A stretch of 64,000 nucleotides of DNA from Allorhizobium sonneratiae. GTDB lineage: Bacteria > Pseudomonadota > Alphaproteobacteria > Rhizobiales > Rhizobiaceae. Shown here in pieces: positions 49,901 to 57,470 of this stretch. Numbering within the stretch: the first letter of the stretch is position 1; the number at the start of each line of letters is the position of its first letter. The DNA is taken from positions 372,001 to 436,000 of the forward strand of contig NZ_JAMKOJ010000003.1 in NCBI RefSeq assembly GCF_023700755.1. Reading direction: 5' to 3'. A model generated the notes under the pieces. That model did no database searches and was not told where the DNA came from. It was given only the letters and a program-made list of their open reading frames with translations. The translations under genes and the position numbers were made by a program.

Positions 49901-50464
49901 ATAAAGCCGGTCACCGAAAAGGGACTTCAGCGCCTCAAGTCTGGATTTTGCAACGGAAGCATGCCCTTCCTGCAGCGCCATATCGACCGGGCCGCCCGCG
50001 CCACCCGTCAAGGCGATCAACCCATCCGTTCCTGTTTCTTCAAGCCATGCGAGGTTGATATGAACGGCCTGATCGCTCTCCCCCCCGAGATAGGCGCGAC
50101 TGACGAGATCGACCAGACGTTCATAGCCACCGGCATCCGCCGCCAGAAGAACAATCGCGGGAAATTTCTGTAAAGCCGCCTGACCGCGCTTTTCCTCTGG
50201 TGTCTCGTCCATATTGATAGACAATTGACAGCCGATAATCGGCTGCAAGCCTTCTCCCAGCGCTTTTTGGGAGAATTCAAGCGCGACGAAAAGATTGTTC
50301 GTATCCGTGATGGCAATGGCTGGCTGGGCATCGGCCATCGCCTTTGACAGCACCTTTTTCAGCGGCAAGGCGCCTTCCAGCAAGGAATAGGCGGAATGCA
50401 ACCGCAAATGAACAAAGCCAGGACCTTCTGACTGAGAACTGTGCTGCCCGATCTGATCAGCCAT
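46979..50464 (-). CDS. dnaE: DNA polymerase III alpha subunit
   Basis: The replicative polymerase catalytic subunit. The 1161-residue product begins with the PHP domain (FVHLRLHSAYSLLEGA), then the C-family palm with GPGRGSGAGSLVAYAL and the catalytic aspartates in MPDFDIDFCQDRR. Next come the helix-hairpin-helix region, an OB fold near residues 990-1080 (RLAGTVISKQERKTRTGNKMG) and the C-terminal tail. It is the DnaE1 type, not the mutagenic DnaE2. Confidence 0.98.
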   Translation of the reverse strand: MADQIGQHSSQSEGPGFVHLRLHSAYSLLEGALPLKKVLSKAMADAQPAIAITDTNNLFVALEFSQKALGEGLQPIIGCQLSINMDETPEEKRGQAALQKFPAIVLLAADAGGYERLVDLVSRAYLGGESDQAVHINLAWLEETGTDGLIALTGGAGGPVDMALQEGHASVAKSRLEALKSLFGDRLYVELQRHQGYDRAHESRMLALAYALDVPIVATNEAFFPSRDDYDAHDALMAVAHNAIVSDDRRFRLTPDHYLKSRAEMQALFHDLPEALANTVEIATRCSFILDTRKPILPRFTGGSDDPEEAERAEASELRRQAVEGLDMRLGTLGMAPGFVEKDYRERLDFELSVIERMKFPGYFLIVSDFIKWAKEHDIPVGPGRGSGAGSLVAYALTITDVDPLRFSLLFERFLNPERVSMPDFDIDFCQDRREEVIRYVQRKYGREQVAQIITFGSLQARAALRDVGRVLEMPYGQVDKICKLVPNNPANPTPLSKAIEEEPKLQEEAEKEPVVARLLDIAQKIEGLYRHASTHAAGIVIGDRPLSKLVPMYRDPRSDMPVTQFNMKWVEQAGLVKFDFLGLKTLTVLKTAVDFCKLRNIDINLSAIPLDDTRTYEMLSRGETVGVFQVESAGMRKALIGMKPDCIEDIIALVALYRPGPMENIPVYNARKHGEEEIESIHPTIDHLLKETQGVIVYQEQVMQIAQVLSGYSLGEADLLRRAMGKKIKEEMDKQRARFVDGAIKNGVSKQQADNIFDLLAKFANYGFNKSHAAAYAIVSYQTAYMKAHFPVEFLAASMTLDMSNTEKLVDFRQDAARLGIDVVPPSVQTSFRHFQTGPQRIYYSLAALKGVGEAAVDHIVAVRGEQPFADLEDFCLRIDPKHINRRVFESLISAGAFDCFGHDRAQLIAGLDRIIGYAQRAQENKTSGQSDMFGSGGATGPERISLPAYTPWLSSEKLMREFQVLGFYLSAHPLDTYRAMLEKMRVQNFADFSAAVKQGATAGRLAGTVISKQERKTRTGNKMGIVTFSDASGQYEAVLFSEGLNQYRDLLEAGNSLLLTVAAEERPEGIGLRIQTAQSLEEKSLQMQKALRVFLRDSGPLRHLAGHLNARGDCLVSFIVIKEEGRREIEVELQQRYRITSEVAAAMRSAPGVIDVELV

Positions 50465-50634
50465 TCACTTGCCCTTTCCATCCTGAAGAAAAAGAGTCCG
50501 CTCATGCTCCATACCCGGGCTTATGACCCTGGAGCGTAATTTCGATGCAAACGGACTCGTATCGTTCCCTGATTGTTTCAGGCTGGCAGCGCGCTGTCCA
50601 CCATAAGACCTTGTCTATTGGCTTTATCCACGTT

Positions 50635-50721
50635 TCAGAAGGCAAGCGCCATCAGCGACAGGCTGGCAATAAAAACAGCAATCGAGACGAATGCCGCGAT
50701 GTCATGCAAAATTTCACTCAT
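50635..50721 (-). CDS. 28-residue single-span membrane protein under SOS-type control
   Basis: A 28-codon gene: a short acidic N-terminus (MSEILHD) and then about 20 residues forming one hydrophobic helix up to the end (FVSIAVFIASLSLMALAF). GGAG lies six bases before the ATG, and a full promoter with a LexA-like box lies just upstream (50749-50777). Size, topology and control resemble Caulobacter SidA, a 29-residue LexA-controlled inner-membrane division inhibitor. I cannot align the sequences. It stands alone 170 bases upstream of dnaE. Real gene: likely; SidA-like role: inference. Confidence 0.6.
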   Translation of the reverse strand: MSEILHDIAAFVSIAVFIASLSLMALAF

Positions 50722-50748
50722 CTGCCTCTCCAATCTCTTTATGTTTTT

Positions 50749-50777
50749 ATTTTGTTCTATTTTTGTACGATCGTCAA
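50749..50777 (-). promoter_or_regulatory. promoter with LexA-like operator for the 28-residue gene
   Basis: On the minus strand TTGACG (-35, 50772-50777) and CAAAAT (-10, 50749-50754) are 17 bases apart. Between them lies GTACAAAAATAGAAC (50754-50768), the complement of GTTC-N7-GTAC, one base off the perfect LexA box. The wider region 50751-50793 is a long imperfect palindrome centred on CGATCG. Confidence 0.6.
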
Positions 50778-50837
50778 CAAAAAAGAACAAAACGAGATTG
50801 ATGGCGTCAGTCTCCTATAGTCTTATTGGGCGGGAGG

Positions 50838-50908
50838 CTAGAGCATTTCCAGAAAAACCGTAATATGATTATGTGCATTGAATTGCATAGAAACAAAGAG
50901 TTAGAGCG
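50838..50908. repeat. intergenic repeat, family B copy 3
   Basis: Starts CTAGAGCATTTCCAGAAAAA and ends AACAAAGAGTTAGAGC, with an unrelated middle. The final TTAGAGC gives, on the minus strand, the last codon and the TAA stop of the HAD-like gene. Confidence 0.65.
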
Positions 50909-51566
50909 CTTCGGGTGGCAGATCATGCCGGTCAAAATGCGCCAGAACATGATGACTGGCTTCAGTCCAGTCACTGGTGCAGATGACGTTTGCCGGTGGC
51001 GGTGGCGCATGGCGGTGGATTTCGAATTTCGGACCGAGCTGCACCAGCAGGCAGTCCGGCATGTGCTCACCAACGGAATGGAGATTGTGAGCCATGTCGT
51101 CGACAAAGGCGGTAGGTAAGGAGCGAGCGCGATGCAGCGCCTTGACGATTGGCCCTTTCGGTTCTTCGCTTGCCAGAAGCGGATAGGGCAATCCCAGACG
51201 ATCCAGCAGCCGGCGGCGTTGCGGATAAAATTGCGTCGGCATCGATGTCAGAAAGACAATATCGGCTCGTTCTGAAATGATCTGCAAACTGTCTTGAGCT
51301 GTGCTGAAAACGGTTTGCCACTCCTCCTGCCGATTGAAAAATTCGAGAATGATCTCGCTCACCTGCTGATCGGCAAGTGGCTGTTGACTTGTCTGGCACA
51401 GGATGTTGCCATGAAGTCGGAAGGAATTTGGCGCCAGCCTGTGCCCGAGCTGCTGCAGATAAACTTCAAACGGTCGCAGAAATTCCAGAACGACGTCGTC
51501 GATATCGCATACCAGCAGAGGTCGCTGCGACAGCGTGATAGCGTGCAGGGCCGCGTTTTCAACCAT
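50901..51566 (-). CDS. HAD-superfamily-like protein of unknown substrate
   Basis: The 221-residue soluble protein has a HAD-type motif I LLVCDIDDVVLEF (D21, D23), a motif II-like threonine/serine in IVFLTSMP, a lysine in EEPKGPIV and the acidic FVDDMAHN motif IV. These are the expected parts of a phosphatase or hydrolase; substrate is unknown. The ATG follows GGGAG by seven bases and overlaps the stop of the DUF3572 gene by one base, so the two are co-translated. The stop codon is inside a repeat element. Confidence 0.82.
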   Translation of the reverse strand: MVENAALHAITLSQRPLLVCDIDDVVLEFLRPFEVYLQQLGHRLAPNSFRLHGNILCQTSQQPLADQQVSEIILEFFNRQEEWQTVFSTAQDSLQIISERADIVFLTSMPTQFYPQRRRLLDRLGLPYPLLASEEPKGPIVKALHRARSLPTAFVDDMAHNLHSVGEHMPDCLLVQLGPKFEIHRHAPPPPANVICTSDWTEASHHVLAHFDRHDLPPEAL

Positions 51567-51874
51567 CAATAGTCTCCCGACTCAAGGCCGGGTTTGACGA
51601 AATGCCGCCAGGCGGCCGCAACATCTTCCGGCTTTGTCGCTGTGCCGGAGCAAAACGCCATCAGATCCGGCTCATGCTGCATGATGAAATCAAGCAGCCC
51701 TGCCAGAAAATCCGGATCTTTGATGGCTTGGCGCACCTCGGTCGGCTCCACACCGGTCAGTGATAGAAACCGGCCCAGCAGATCGGGTTCCGTCACCAGC
51801 CACCTCAGCAATTTGATCGCAAGGGTTTCTGCTGCTTCAGGGCTTATGGATTTTATCGAAGGCTTGTCTCGCAT
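51566..51874 (-). CDS. DUF3572 family protein
   Basis: The 102-residue helical protein matches the rhizobial DUF3572 pattern: ISPEAAETLAIKLLRWLVTEPDLLGRFLSLTG, then IKDPDFLAGLLDFIMQHEPDLMAFC. Function is unknown. I start at the ATG at 51874; an upstream TTG would add 18 residues that the family lacks. It is divergent from divK and coupled to the HAD-like gene downstream. Confidence 0.88.
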   Translation of the reverse strand: MRDKPSIKSISPEAAETLAIKLLRWLVTEPDLLGRFLSLTGVEPTEVRQAIKDPDFLAGLLDFIMQHEPDLMAFCSGTATKPEDVAAAWRHFVKPGLESGDY

Positions 51875-51995
51875 TGTGTCACGAATTACCTTTTTCTCAA
51901 CCAAGTCATGGTAAAATGGCGTCCGCAAAAGAATGAATCTTTACGTATGTTACTTCTCTCTTCCACCATGGGGGAGGGGAAGGCAAGGATTGAAA

Positions 51996-52367
51996 ATGCC
52001 CAAGACGGTCATGATCGTTGAAGATAATGAACTCAACATGAAGCTCTTTCGTGACCTGATCGAGGCTTCGGGTTACAGAACCATCCAGACCCGCAACGGG
52101 ATGGAGGCTCTTGATCTTGCCCGCACATATCAGCCTGATCTTATCTTGATGGATATCCAGCTTCCGGAAGTCTCTGGCCTTGAAGTGACGAAATGGCTCA
52201 AGCAGGATAGTGAACTTCATGTTATTCCGGTGATTGCGGTCACGGCTTTTGCCATGAAAGGAGATGAGGAACGGATCCGTCAGGGTGGTTGCGAGGCTTA
52301 TGTTTCCAAGCCGATTTCCGTTCCTAAATTTCTTGAAACAATCCGGACCTATCTGGGAGATGCGTAA
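51996..52367 (+). CDS. divK: single-domain response regulator DivK
   Basis: A cell-cycle and polarity regulator that, when phosphorylated by PleC/DivJ-type kinases, controls CtrA activity through DivL-CckA. The 123-residue receiver has the acidic pocket VEDNE, the phospho-acceptor D53 in ILMDIQLP, and the lysine in YVSKPIS. There is no output domain. I start at [10 protein letters not shown], after GGGGAAGGCAAGG. pleD follows 11 bases later. Confidence 0.96.
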   Translation: MPKTVMIVEDNELNMKLFRDLIEASGYRTIQTRNGMEALDLARTYQPDLILMDIQLPEVSGLEVTKWLKQDSELHVIPVIAVTAFAMKGDEERIRQGGCEAYVSKPISVPKFLETIRTYLGDA

Positions 52368-52378
52368 GGAGAAAACGC

Positions 52379-53752
52379 ATGACAGCCCGTATTTTGGTCG
52401 TGGATGATGTTCCGGCCAATGTCAAATTGCTGGAAGCACGTCTGCTGGCGGAATATTTCGACGTTTTGACTGCCTATGACGGGTATACGGCACTGGATCT
52501 GTGTGCTCGTACCCAGGTGGATGTCATCCTGCTCGATATCATGATGCCGGGTATGGACGGTTTTGACGTTTGTGAGCGATTGAAAAGCAATCCGCGCACT
52601 GCGCATATTCCGATTGTGATGGTGACGGCGCTTGATCAGCCTTCGGACCGGGTCAGGGGCCTGCGTGCGGGAGCGGATGATTTTCTGACCAAGCCAGTCA
52701 ATGATTTCCAGTTGCTGGCGCGGGTCAGAAGTCTGGTACGGCTGAAGACCATCAGTGATGAACTGCGTCTGCATGATGAGGCCGCACGTCGCATCGGCAT
52801 GGAAACCCTCTCCGGACGTGCTGATACTGGTTTTGAAGAGGCAGCGCAGGTGCTGCTCGTCGATAGCCGGGCAAGTTCGCAGGAAAGGATCGTCAAGATC
52901 CTGAAGCCGATCGCTGAGGTCAAGACCTTGTCGGATGCGCAGGCTGCACTCTTCGAGGCGGCTGAAGCCAATTATGATCTGGTGGTCGTCAACGCGGCCC
53001 TGCAGGATTATGACCCCTTGCGGCTCTGCTCGCAGCTTCGCTCTGTCGAGCGCACCCGCTTCATACCGGTGTTGATGATGGCTGAGGCCGGCGAGGAACA
53101 GGTGATTGCTAGGGCGCTGGATCTCGGTGTGAATGATTACATCATGCGACCTGTGGAGCCGAATGAACTGTTAGCCCGCTCCATGACCCAGATCCGGCGG
53201 AAACGCTACCATGATCGCTTGCGCAGTACGGTTGAGCACACGATTGAAATGGCCGTGACCGACAGCCTGACCGGGCTGAGTAACCGGCGGTATCTCGATC
53301 GCCATCTGGAGATTTTGCTACAAAGAGCAAGAACCCGTAAACGTCCGCTCTCCGTATGCCTGATTGATATCGACCGGTTCAAGCAGGTCAATGATCTGCA
53401 CGGACATGATGTGGGTGATGAGGTCCTGCGAGAATTTGCTGCACGCATTCGTTCTGCTGTGCGTGGTGCCGATCTGGCCTGCCGCTACGGTGGTGAAGAA
53501 TTTGTTGTGGTGATGCCGGACACACAGGCCGAGGTGGCAGGAAAAGTGGCCGAGCGCTTGCGGGAAATCATAGAGCAGGACCCTTTTCTTTTGTCGTCTG
53601 GAAAGCGTTTGCCGATGACAGCCTCGATCGGAATTGCCACAGTTACCGATGAGAACAGTTTGTCTCAGGAACAATTGCTCCGTCAGGCAGATCAGGCGCT
53701 TTATCAGGCAAAGAAAGAGGGACGAAATCGAGTGGTCTCTGCTGCTGCATGA
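52379..53752 (+). CDS. pleD: diguanylate cyclase response regulator PleD
   Basis: Two receiver domains and a GGDEF domain that makes c-di-GMP on phosphorylation and dimerisation; in Caulobacter it drives the swarmer-to-stalked change. The 457-residue product has the acceptor D53 (LLDIMMPGMD) and an adaptor receiver at about 150-270 with the aspartate replaced (VVNAALQDYD). The cyclase domain follows with DSLTGLSNRR and YGGEEF, and the inhibitory I-site RGAD five residues before it. It is co-transcribed with divK. Confidence 0.97.
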   Translation: MTARILVVDDVPANVKLLEARLLAEYFDVLTAYDGYTALDLCARTQVDVILLDIMMPGMDGFDVCERLKSNPRTAHIPIVMVTALDQPSDRVRGLRAGADDFLTKPVNDFQLLARVRSLVRLKTISDELRLHDEAARRIGMETLSGRADTGFEEAAQVLLVDSRASSQERIVKILKPIAEVKTLSDAQAALFEAAEANYDLVVVNAALQDYDPLRLCSQLRSVERTRFIPVLMMAEAGEEQVIARALDLGVNDYIMRPVEPNELLARSMTQIRRKRYHDRLRSTVEHTIEMAVTDSLTGLSNRRYLDRHLEILLQRARTRKRPLSVCLIDIDRFKQVNDLHGHDVGDEVLREFAARIRSAVRGADLACRYGGEEFVVVMPDTQAEVAGKVAERLREIIEQDPFLLSSGKRLPMTASIGIATVTDENSLSQEQLLRQADQALYQAKKEGRNRVVSAAA

Positions 53753-54003
53753 GTTTGAACAATAAGCCCGATCCGATTTATAACATACGAACACGAAATT
53801 GCAGCGATATTCACGTCTTGAAACGAGTTGGATTGTCGTAAATCACCTAAAGCAGTTTACGGTTTTCAGCCGTATGCACGGAAATTTTTAAAAGCCTGTC
53901 GCAGTGAACCGGATCCAGTTTAACAGGCTCCATCTCTGATTTTGTCGCAATATTATCGTTTCATTGAGGATAATGAAACGCGACATGCCTTATAAACAAA
54001 GAC

Positions 54004-54112
54004 TTACAGCGCCGTGCGCCAAACATGGCGCACAAAGGTGGCTGTAACACTTTTCATCGACTGCATAATTTTCACCTTAAATCTCACCCGATTTAAGGTG
54101 AAAATTATGCAG
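54004..54112. repeat. family A repeat, perfect copy
   Basis: The first dyad, 54004-54047, nests TTACAG/CTGTAA around GTGCGCCA/TGGCGCAC. The second, 54061-54112, has perfect 23-base arms, from CTGCATAATTTTCACC to GGTGAAAATTATGCAG, with a six-base loop. Upstream, GTTTCATT/AATGAAAC (about 53960-53985) may belong to the same composite element. Confidence 0.85.
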
Positions 54113-54570
54113 TAGAGCGTCGGATCGAAGAAAAAAGGGCGTAGACGTTATAATGGTCTTCGGTGCCGCGTGTACCGTTGATAGGTGTATGGGTTTTTCT
54201 GCGCGTGACGCACTAAAATCCCTACATATATAGGGTATAATGGTGGTTAAAAGGGAGCTTTAGCCAATTTATATTAGATAAAAAGAAATGCAGTTTGAAA
54301 ATAATGTCTATTTATTTATTAGTGAAAATTAAATATGCAATTATAATGCCTGGTAAGAGCAAATGAAGCGAGTGAGTAATCAATTTTAGCTTGTAAATTT
54401 GATATATACACGATAAGAATTTTAACCATAACATTGATGAAAAAATGCGACAGTTAAGAAAGTGTTGCTTTTTTTCAATATATGAGCAAATTTGGTACAT
54501 ATCAGATACGTTCCCGCAAGGGCTAAAGAATACCCCATGGTGCTCAGGTCCGCCGCATCTCCTGGGTCGT

Positions 54571-54638
54571 GGGGTCGGTCGGCAGGCATGCGATGTCTTG
54601 CGGTTCCTCGTGCCGTTATTGCATGCCCGCCGACCCCC
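54571..54638. other. GC-rich long hairpin in an AT-rich gap
   Basis: GGGGTCGG (54571) ... GGCATGC pairs with GCATGCCCGCCGACCCC (54621-54637) with a four-base bulge in the left arm. The 28-base loop includes TGCGGTTCCTCG. Base composition differs sharply from the AT-rich sequence before it. It could be an RNA gene or a mobile-element remnant; I recognise neither strand. Confidence 0.4.
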
Positions 54639-54761
54639 TATTCTGGTAGATCAAGGATCTGCTGACCATCTCTCTTCAATTTCATAGATTGTGAGCAGCG
54701 TTATCTCTGCTTTTGTTGCTCATTGCTTGTCGCTGTGTTGAGGGCAAAGAGACGCAACAGA

Positions 54762-54813
54762 TTAGCATTGTCCCGGAAAACCGTTTCACACTTTTCCGGG
54801 AACTGCTCTAGAG
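54762..54813 (-). repeat. intergenic repeat, family B copy 4
   Basis: On the minus strand CTAGAGCAGTTCCCGGAAAA leads to GTGAAACGGTTTTCCGGGAC, the first half of the family B element. Confidence 0.65.
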
Positions 54814-54953
54814 ATCCTATAAGGATATAGTATCAGGTGAAAAAGTGTTGACCACTTTTCGTTGACCGGATGTGTCAAAAAAGCAATTGCGAGCGTCACC
54901 TGTTGATCTGGCAGATTGAAGGTGCTGAAAATTCTCTGGCAGACCGCTGATAC

Positions 54954-54980
54954 AAAAAAACGCGCCTTGAAGCGCGTTTT
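54954..54980 (-). terminator. rho-independent terminator after rpmG
   Basis: On the minus strand AACGCGC pairs with GCGCGTT around TTCAAG and continues into five T, about 25 bases past the rpmG stop. Confidence 0.85.
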
Positions 54981-55003
54981 GATGCTGTGTCTGAAAACCA
55001 AGA

Positions 55004-55171
55004 TTACTTGATCTTGGTTTCCTTGAACTCGACATGCTTCTTTGCGATCGGGTCGTACTTGGTCTTTGTCATCTTTTCCGTCATCGTACGGCTGTTTTTC
55101 GTCGTGACGTAGAAGAAACCCGTATCGGCCGTCGACAGAAGCTTGATCTTGATCGTTGTAGCCTTAGCCAT
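55004..55171 (-). CDS. rpmG: 50S ribosomal protein L33
   Basis: A small E-site ribosomal protein. The 55-residue product reads [20 protein letters not shown], then [21 protein letters not shown], the family size and pattern. It is the zinc-independent form without the CxxC pairs. A frame extending 18 codons upstream is not credible. A terminator follows. Confidence 0.98.
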   Translation of the reverse strand: MAKATTIKIKLLSTADTGFFYVTTKNSRTMTEKMTKTKYDPIAKKHVEFKETKIK

Positions 55172-55264
55172 GGTCGTCCTGCCTTTTAAACAATAAACGA
55201 GCCGTGGACGCCCGGAGAGGCCCACAGCAAATCTGGCGGGAAACTACAAATCGCCAGCAAAAAG

Positions 55265-56449
55265 TCAAGCCCGCCAGGCCGGGAAAAACAACCTGACGAC
55301 GGAAAGCACCACATAAAGCGAGAAGAAACCGGCGATTGACCAGGCAAAACCCGCCGTGCCGGCCATATCGATGGAGGCACCAACCACCTGCGGACCAGCA
55401 ACGGTGCCCATAGCATAACAAAAAACGAAGGCGGCATTGGCGGCGGCGAGATCGGAGCCGGTGAGTCGCGAACCGAGATGGCTGAGGCCAACCGTATACA
55501 GGCCGGAAACGCAACCGCCCCAGAACAAAAGGACGATGGCCATGGCATACCAGCTATGCGACAAAACCGGCAGGGCGGCAGAACCGCAGAGACCGATAAA
55601 AGCCAGAAGCGCCAGTAGAATGCGCCGGTCTTTCATTCTATCGGAGATAAGACCGAGCGGGATCTGGAACACCATGTTGCCAACCCCCATCACAGTCAGC
55701 AGCAGAGCAGCATTGTCCTCGCTGAAGCCCGTGCGCATGGCATAGATCGGCAGCAGCGACAATCCACCCACTTCCACCGCGCCAAAGACGAAGACTGCCA
55801 CGGTGGCCGTCGGAACGAGAAAGATATAGCGCAGAAAATGCATTTCCGGCTTTTCATTCATCGCCGGGCTTTCATTGCGGGCGATATAGACGGGAATAGC
55901 GGCAACGAGGATCGCCACTGCGCCGATGATAAAGGGCAGGATGCCTTCGCTGCCCACCAGCGAAAACAAGAGCGGACCGGCGGCAAAGCCGACCGAGAGT
56001 ACGGTGGCGTAAATGCCGAGCACCAGCCCCCGGCGGGATGGGGGCGCCGCGGCATTGATCCAGAATTCCGAGAGGATAAAGAGCGTCGTCGTCGTGCCGT
56101 GAAAAGCGACCCGCAGCGGAAACCACATCCAGAATGCTTCGGCATAATAGAATCCAAGCGCGCTCAGGGCAGCAAACACAGTGGCCCAGATCATCGTTTG
56201 CGCCACGCCAAAGGAATGGGCAAGCTTCGTGGTGATCGGTGCTGCCAGCATGGCGGCAACGCCGGCCATGGCGGAGTTGAGCCCGATCAGGGTCGAGGGA
56301 ATGCCTCGTTTTTCCAGAATGGTGCTGAGCAGCGGCAGACCAAGCCCGATGGCGATACCAACGGCGGAAATGGACGATATGGCCGCAATCAGCGATGGCC
56401 AGTGAATGTCCTCGCGGTGCTGGTTTGCGGTCTCTTTCATGTCTGCCAT
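55265..56449 (-). CDS. major facilitator superfamily transporter
   Basis: The 394-residue product has 12 predicted spans, with the loop 2-3 region TKLAHSFGVAQ and the loop 8-9 motif GLISDRMKDRRILLA, the usual MFS A-motif relative. Substrate is unknown. It resembles the YcaD-like drug/sugar-efflux branch only in general layout. I start at MADMKET, after AAGGA; an ATG seven codons upstream lacks a ribosome site. It is upstream of rpmG on the same strand. Confidence 0.92.
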   Translation of the reverse strand: MADMKETANQHREDIHWPSLIAAISSISAVGIAIGLGLPLLSTILEKRGIPSTLIGLNSAMAGVAAMLAAPITTKLAHSFGVAQTMIWATVFAALSALGFYYAEAFWMWFPLRVAFHGTTTTLFILSEFWINAAAPPSRRGLVLGIYATVLSVGFAAGPLLFSLVGSEGILPFIIGAVAILVAAIPVYIARNESPAMNEKPEMHFLRYIFLVPTATVAVFVFGAVEVGGLSLLPIYAMRTGFSEDNAALLLTVMGVGNMVFQIPLGLISDRMKDRRILLALLAFIGLCGSAALPVLSHSWYAMAIVLLFWGGCVSGLYTVGLSHLGSRLTGSDLAAANAAFVFCYAMGTVAGPQVVGASIDMAGTAGFAWSIAGFFSLYVVLSVVRLFFPAWRA

Positions 56450-56919
56450 CGGCCATCCTTGTAGCGTCATTGCGGCGTTACTGCGTTCCAGCCGCCCGCC
56501 AGACCATATGTTGCTGGCGAAAGAATGGAATTGGAGTATCTGGCGAAAGAGTGCTTACCGGTTTTTCACCCGATGCGCCAAGACCATTGCTTTAGAGTTT
56601 GTCAGGGAAAAGTGGGAACCGGTTTTCCAGATCAAGACAAACGAAAACAAAGAAATCGAGAGTCTGGCTGGTTCAATGTGAACCTGACAGACGCTCATGA
56701 AAAGTTCTTAAACAGTCCTTGGAAGAGAACAGAAAAGAACCATGGCCAGCCAGTCTCGTGGTTTGATTCTGCCATGCGCGCCCCATTTGCTGCGCCGGTG
56801 AGAGCAAATGACGGCATCATCAAAACCACCAGCAGCCTGTGCAGTTTACCGGCGCGCATGTTCACACCGGAATGTCGAATCATGTCAAGGCAAAAGCGTC
56901 ATTTGGCCCTCTTGCCGGA
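56450..56919 (-). other. intergenic region between DUF983 and MFS genes
   Basis: It contains a diverged family B repeat (about 56591-56700: TTAGAGTTTGTCAGGGAAAA and ACCGGTTTTCC). A 62-codon minus frame (56695-56883) begins with a signal-like stretch but has no ribosome site; I do not call it. Confidence 0.45.
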
Positions 56920-57360
56920 TCATGGGTCCATGGGATCAGGCGCGCCGGAAAAGCCATGCATGCGCAAGGCCCATTGCAACGCCACCACCGCGCCCTTGAC
57001 CGGCTGGATGATGGCCAGCGATACCAGCACGGCCAGCGGCGTCCAGATGGCCAGGTGCACGAAGGGTGACCATGGAAACAGCAGGTCCGTCATCATATAG
57101 CCGCCAAGCAGCACGTGGCCGACAATGATGATGACAATATAGGGCGGCAGATCATCGGCCCGCTGCGGTGTGTAATCCTCGCCGCAGCGGCCGCAGCGCT
57201 CCACCGGTTTGAGAAAGGCGGAAAACAGTCTGCCCTCGCCGCAGGCCGGGCAGATGCAGGCAAGCCCACGTCGAATAGCCCGTCCCAATGGCCTATCCGG
57301 GTCTGGTTCACCGCCAAACCGCCTGATCTCGCTCTCTTGCCTGTCTCCTTGCTCGTCCAT
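56920..57360 (-). CDS. DUF983 membrane protein
   Basis: The 146-residue product has two CxxC pairs (CPAC at 37-40, CGRC at 56-59) that probably bind zinc, followed by two membrane spans (about 72-92 and 100-128). It matches the alphaproteobacterial DUF983 family. Function is unknown. It lies 110 bases downstream of rnr on the same strand, the order topA-rnr-DUF983 being common in rhizobia as I recall. Confidence 0.93.
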   Translation of the reverse strand: MDEQGDRQESEIRRFGGEPDPDRPLGRAIRRGLACICPACGEGRLFSAFLKPVERCGRCGEDYTPQRADDLPPYIVIIIVGHVLLGGYMMTDLLFPWSPFVHLAIWTPLAVLVSLAIIQPVKGAVVALQWALRMHGFSGAPDPMDP

Positions 57361-57470
57361 GGCCGTCCTCCCAAACGGTTTTGTGCAGCTATAGCGCGTC
57401 TGGTGAATGCTGGGTCATCGGACGTGCTTTAGGAACGCGAAACCGGATTTCACTGTACCTTGGCTGCGCT

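Larger units (their letters stand above)
53753..54953. other. 1.2-kb gene-poor interval between pleD and rpmG
   Basis: No gene I can support. It contains a composite family A repeat (53940-54112), a TATAAT-like box near 54236 with the dyad CCCTA-N6-TAGGG just before it, and an AT-rich tract (about 54240-54520). A GC-rich hairpin (54571-54638) and a family B repeat (54762-54813) follow. Short AT-rich frames here have no ribosome site. Confidence 0.6.

Noticed and set aside
54312..54500. 62-codon minus-strand frame in the AT-rich tract with a hydrophobic end
   Set aside because: Long frames arise easily in AT-rich DNA for a hydrophobic reading; no ribosome site and no recognised similarity.
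54535..54660. SRP (4.5S) RNA, 6S RNA or tmRNA at the GC-rich hairpin
   Set aside because: The conserved SRP tetraloop region, the 6S open bubble and the tmRNA tRNA-like ends are not visible on either strand.
56695..56883. 62-codon minus-strand frame with a signal-peptide-like start
   Set aside because: No ribosome site at either methionine, overlaps a repeat-rich gap and resembles no known protein.
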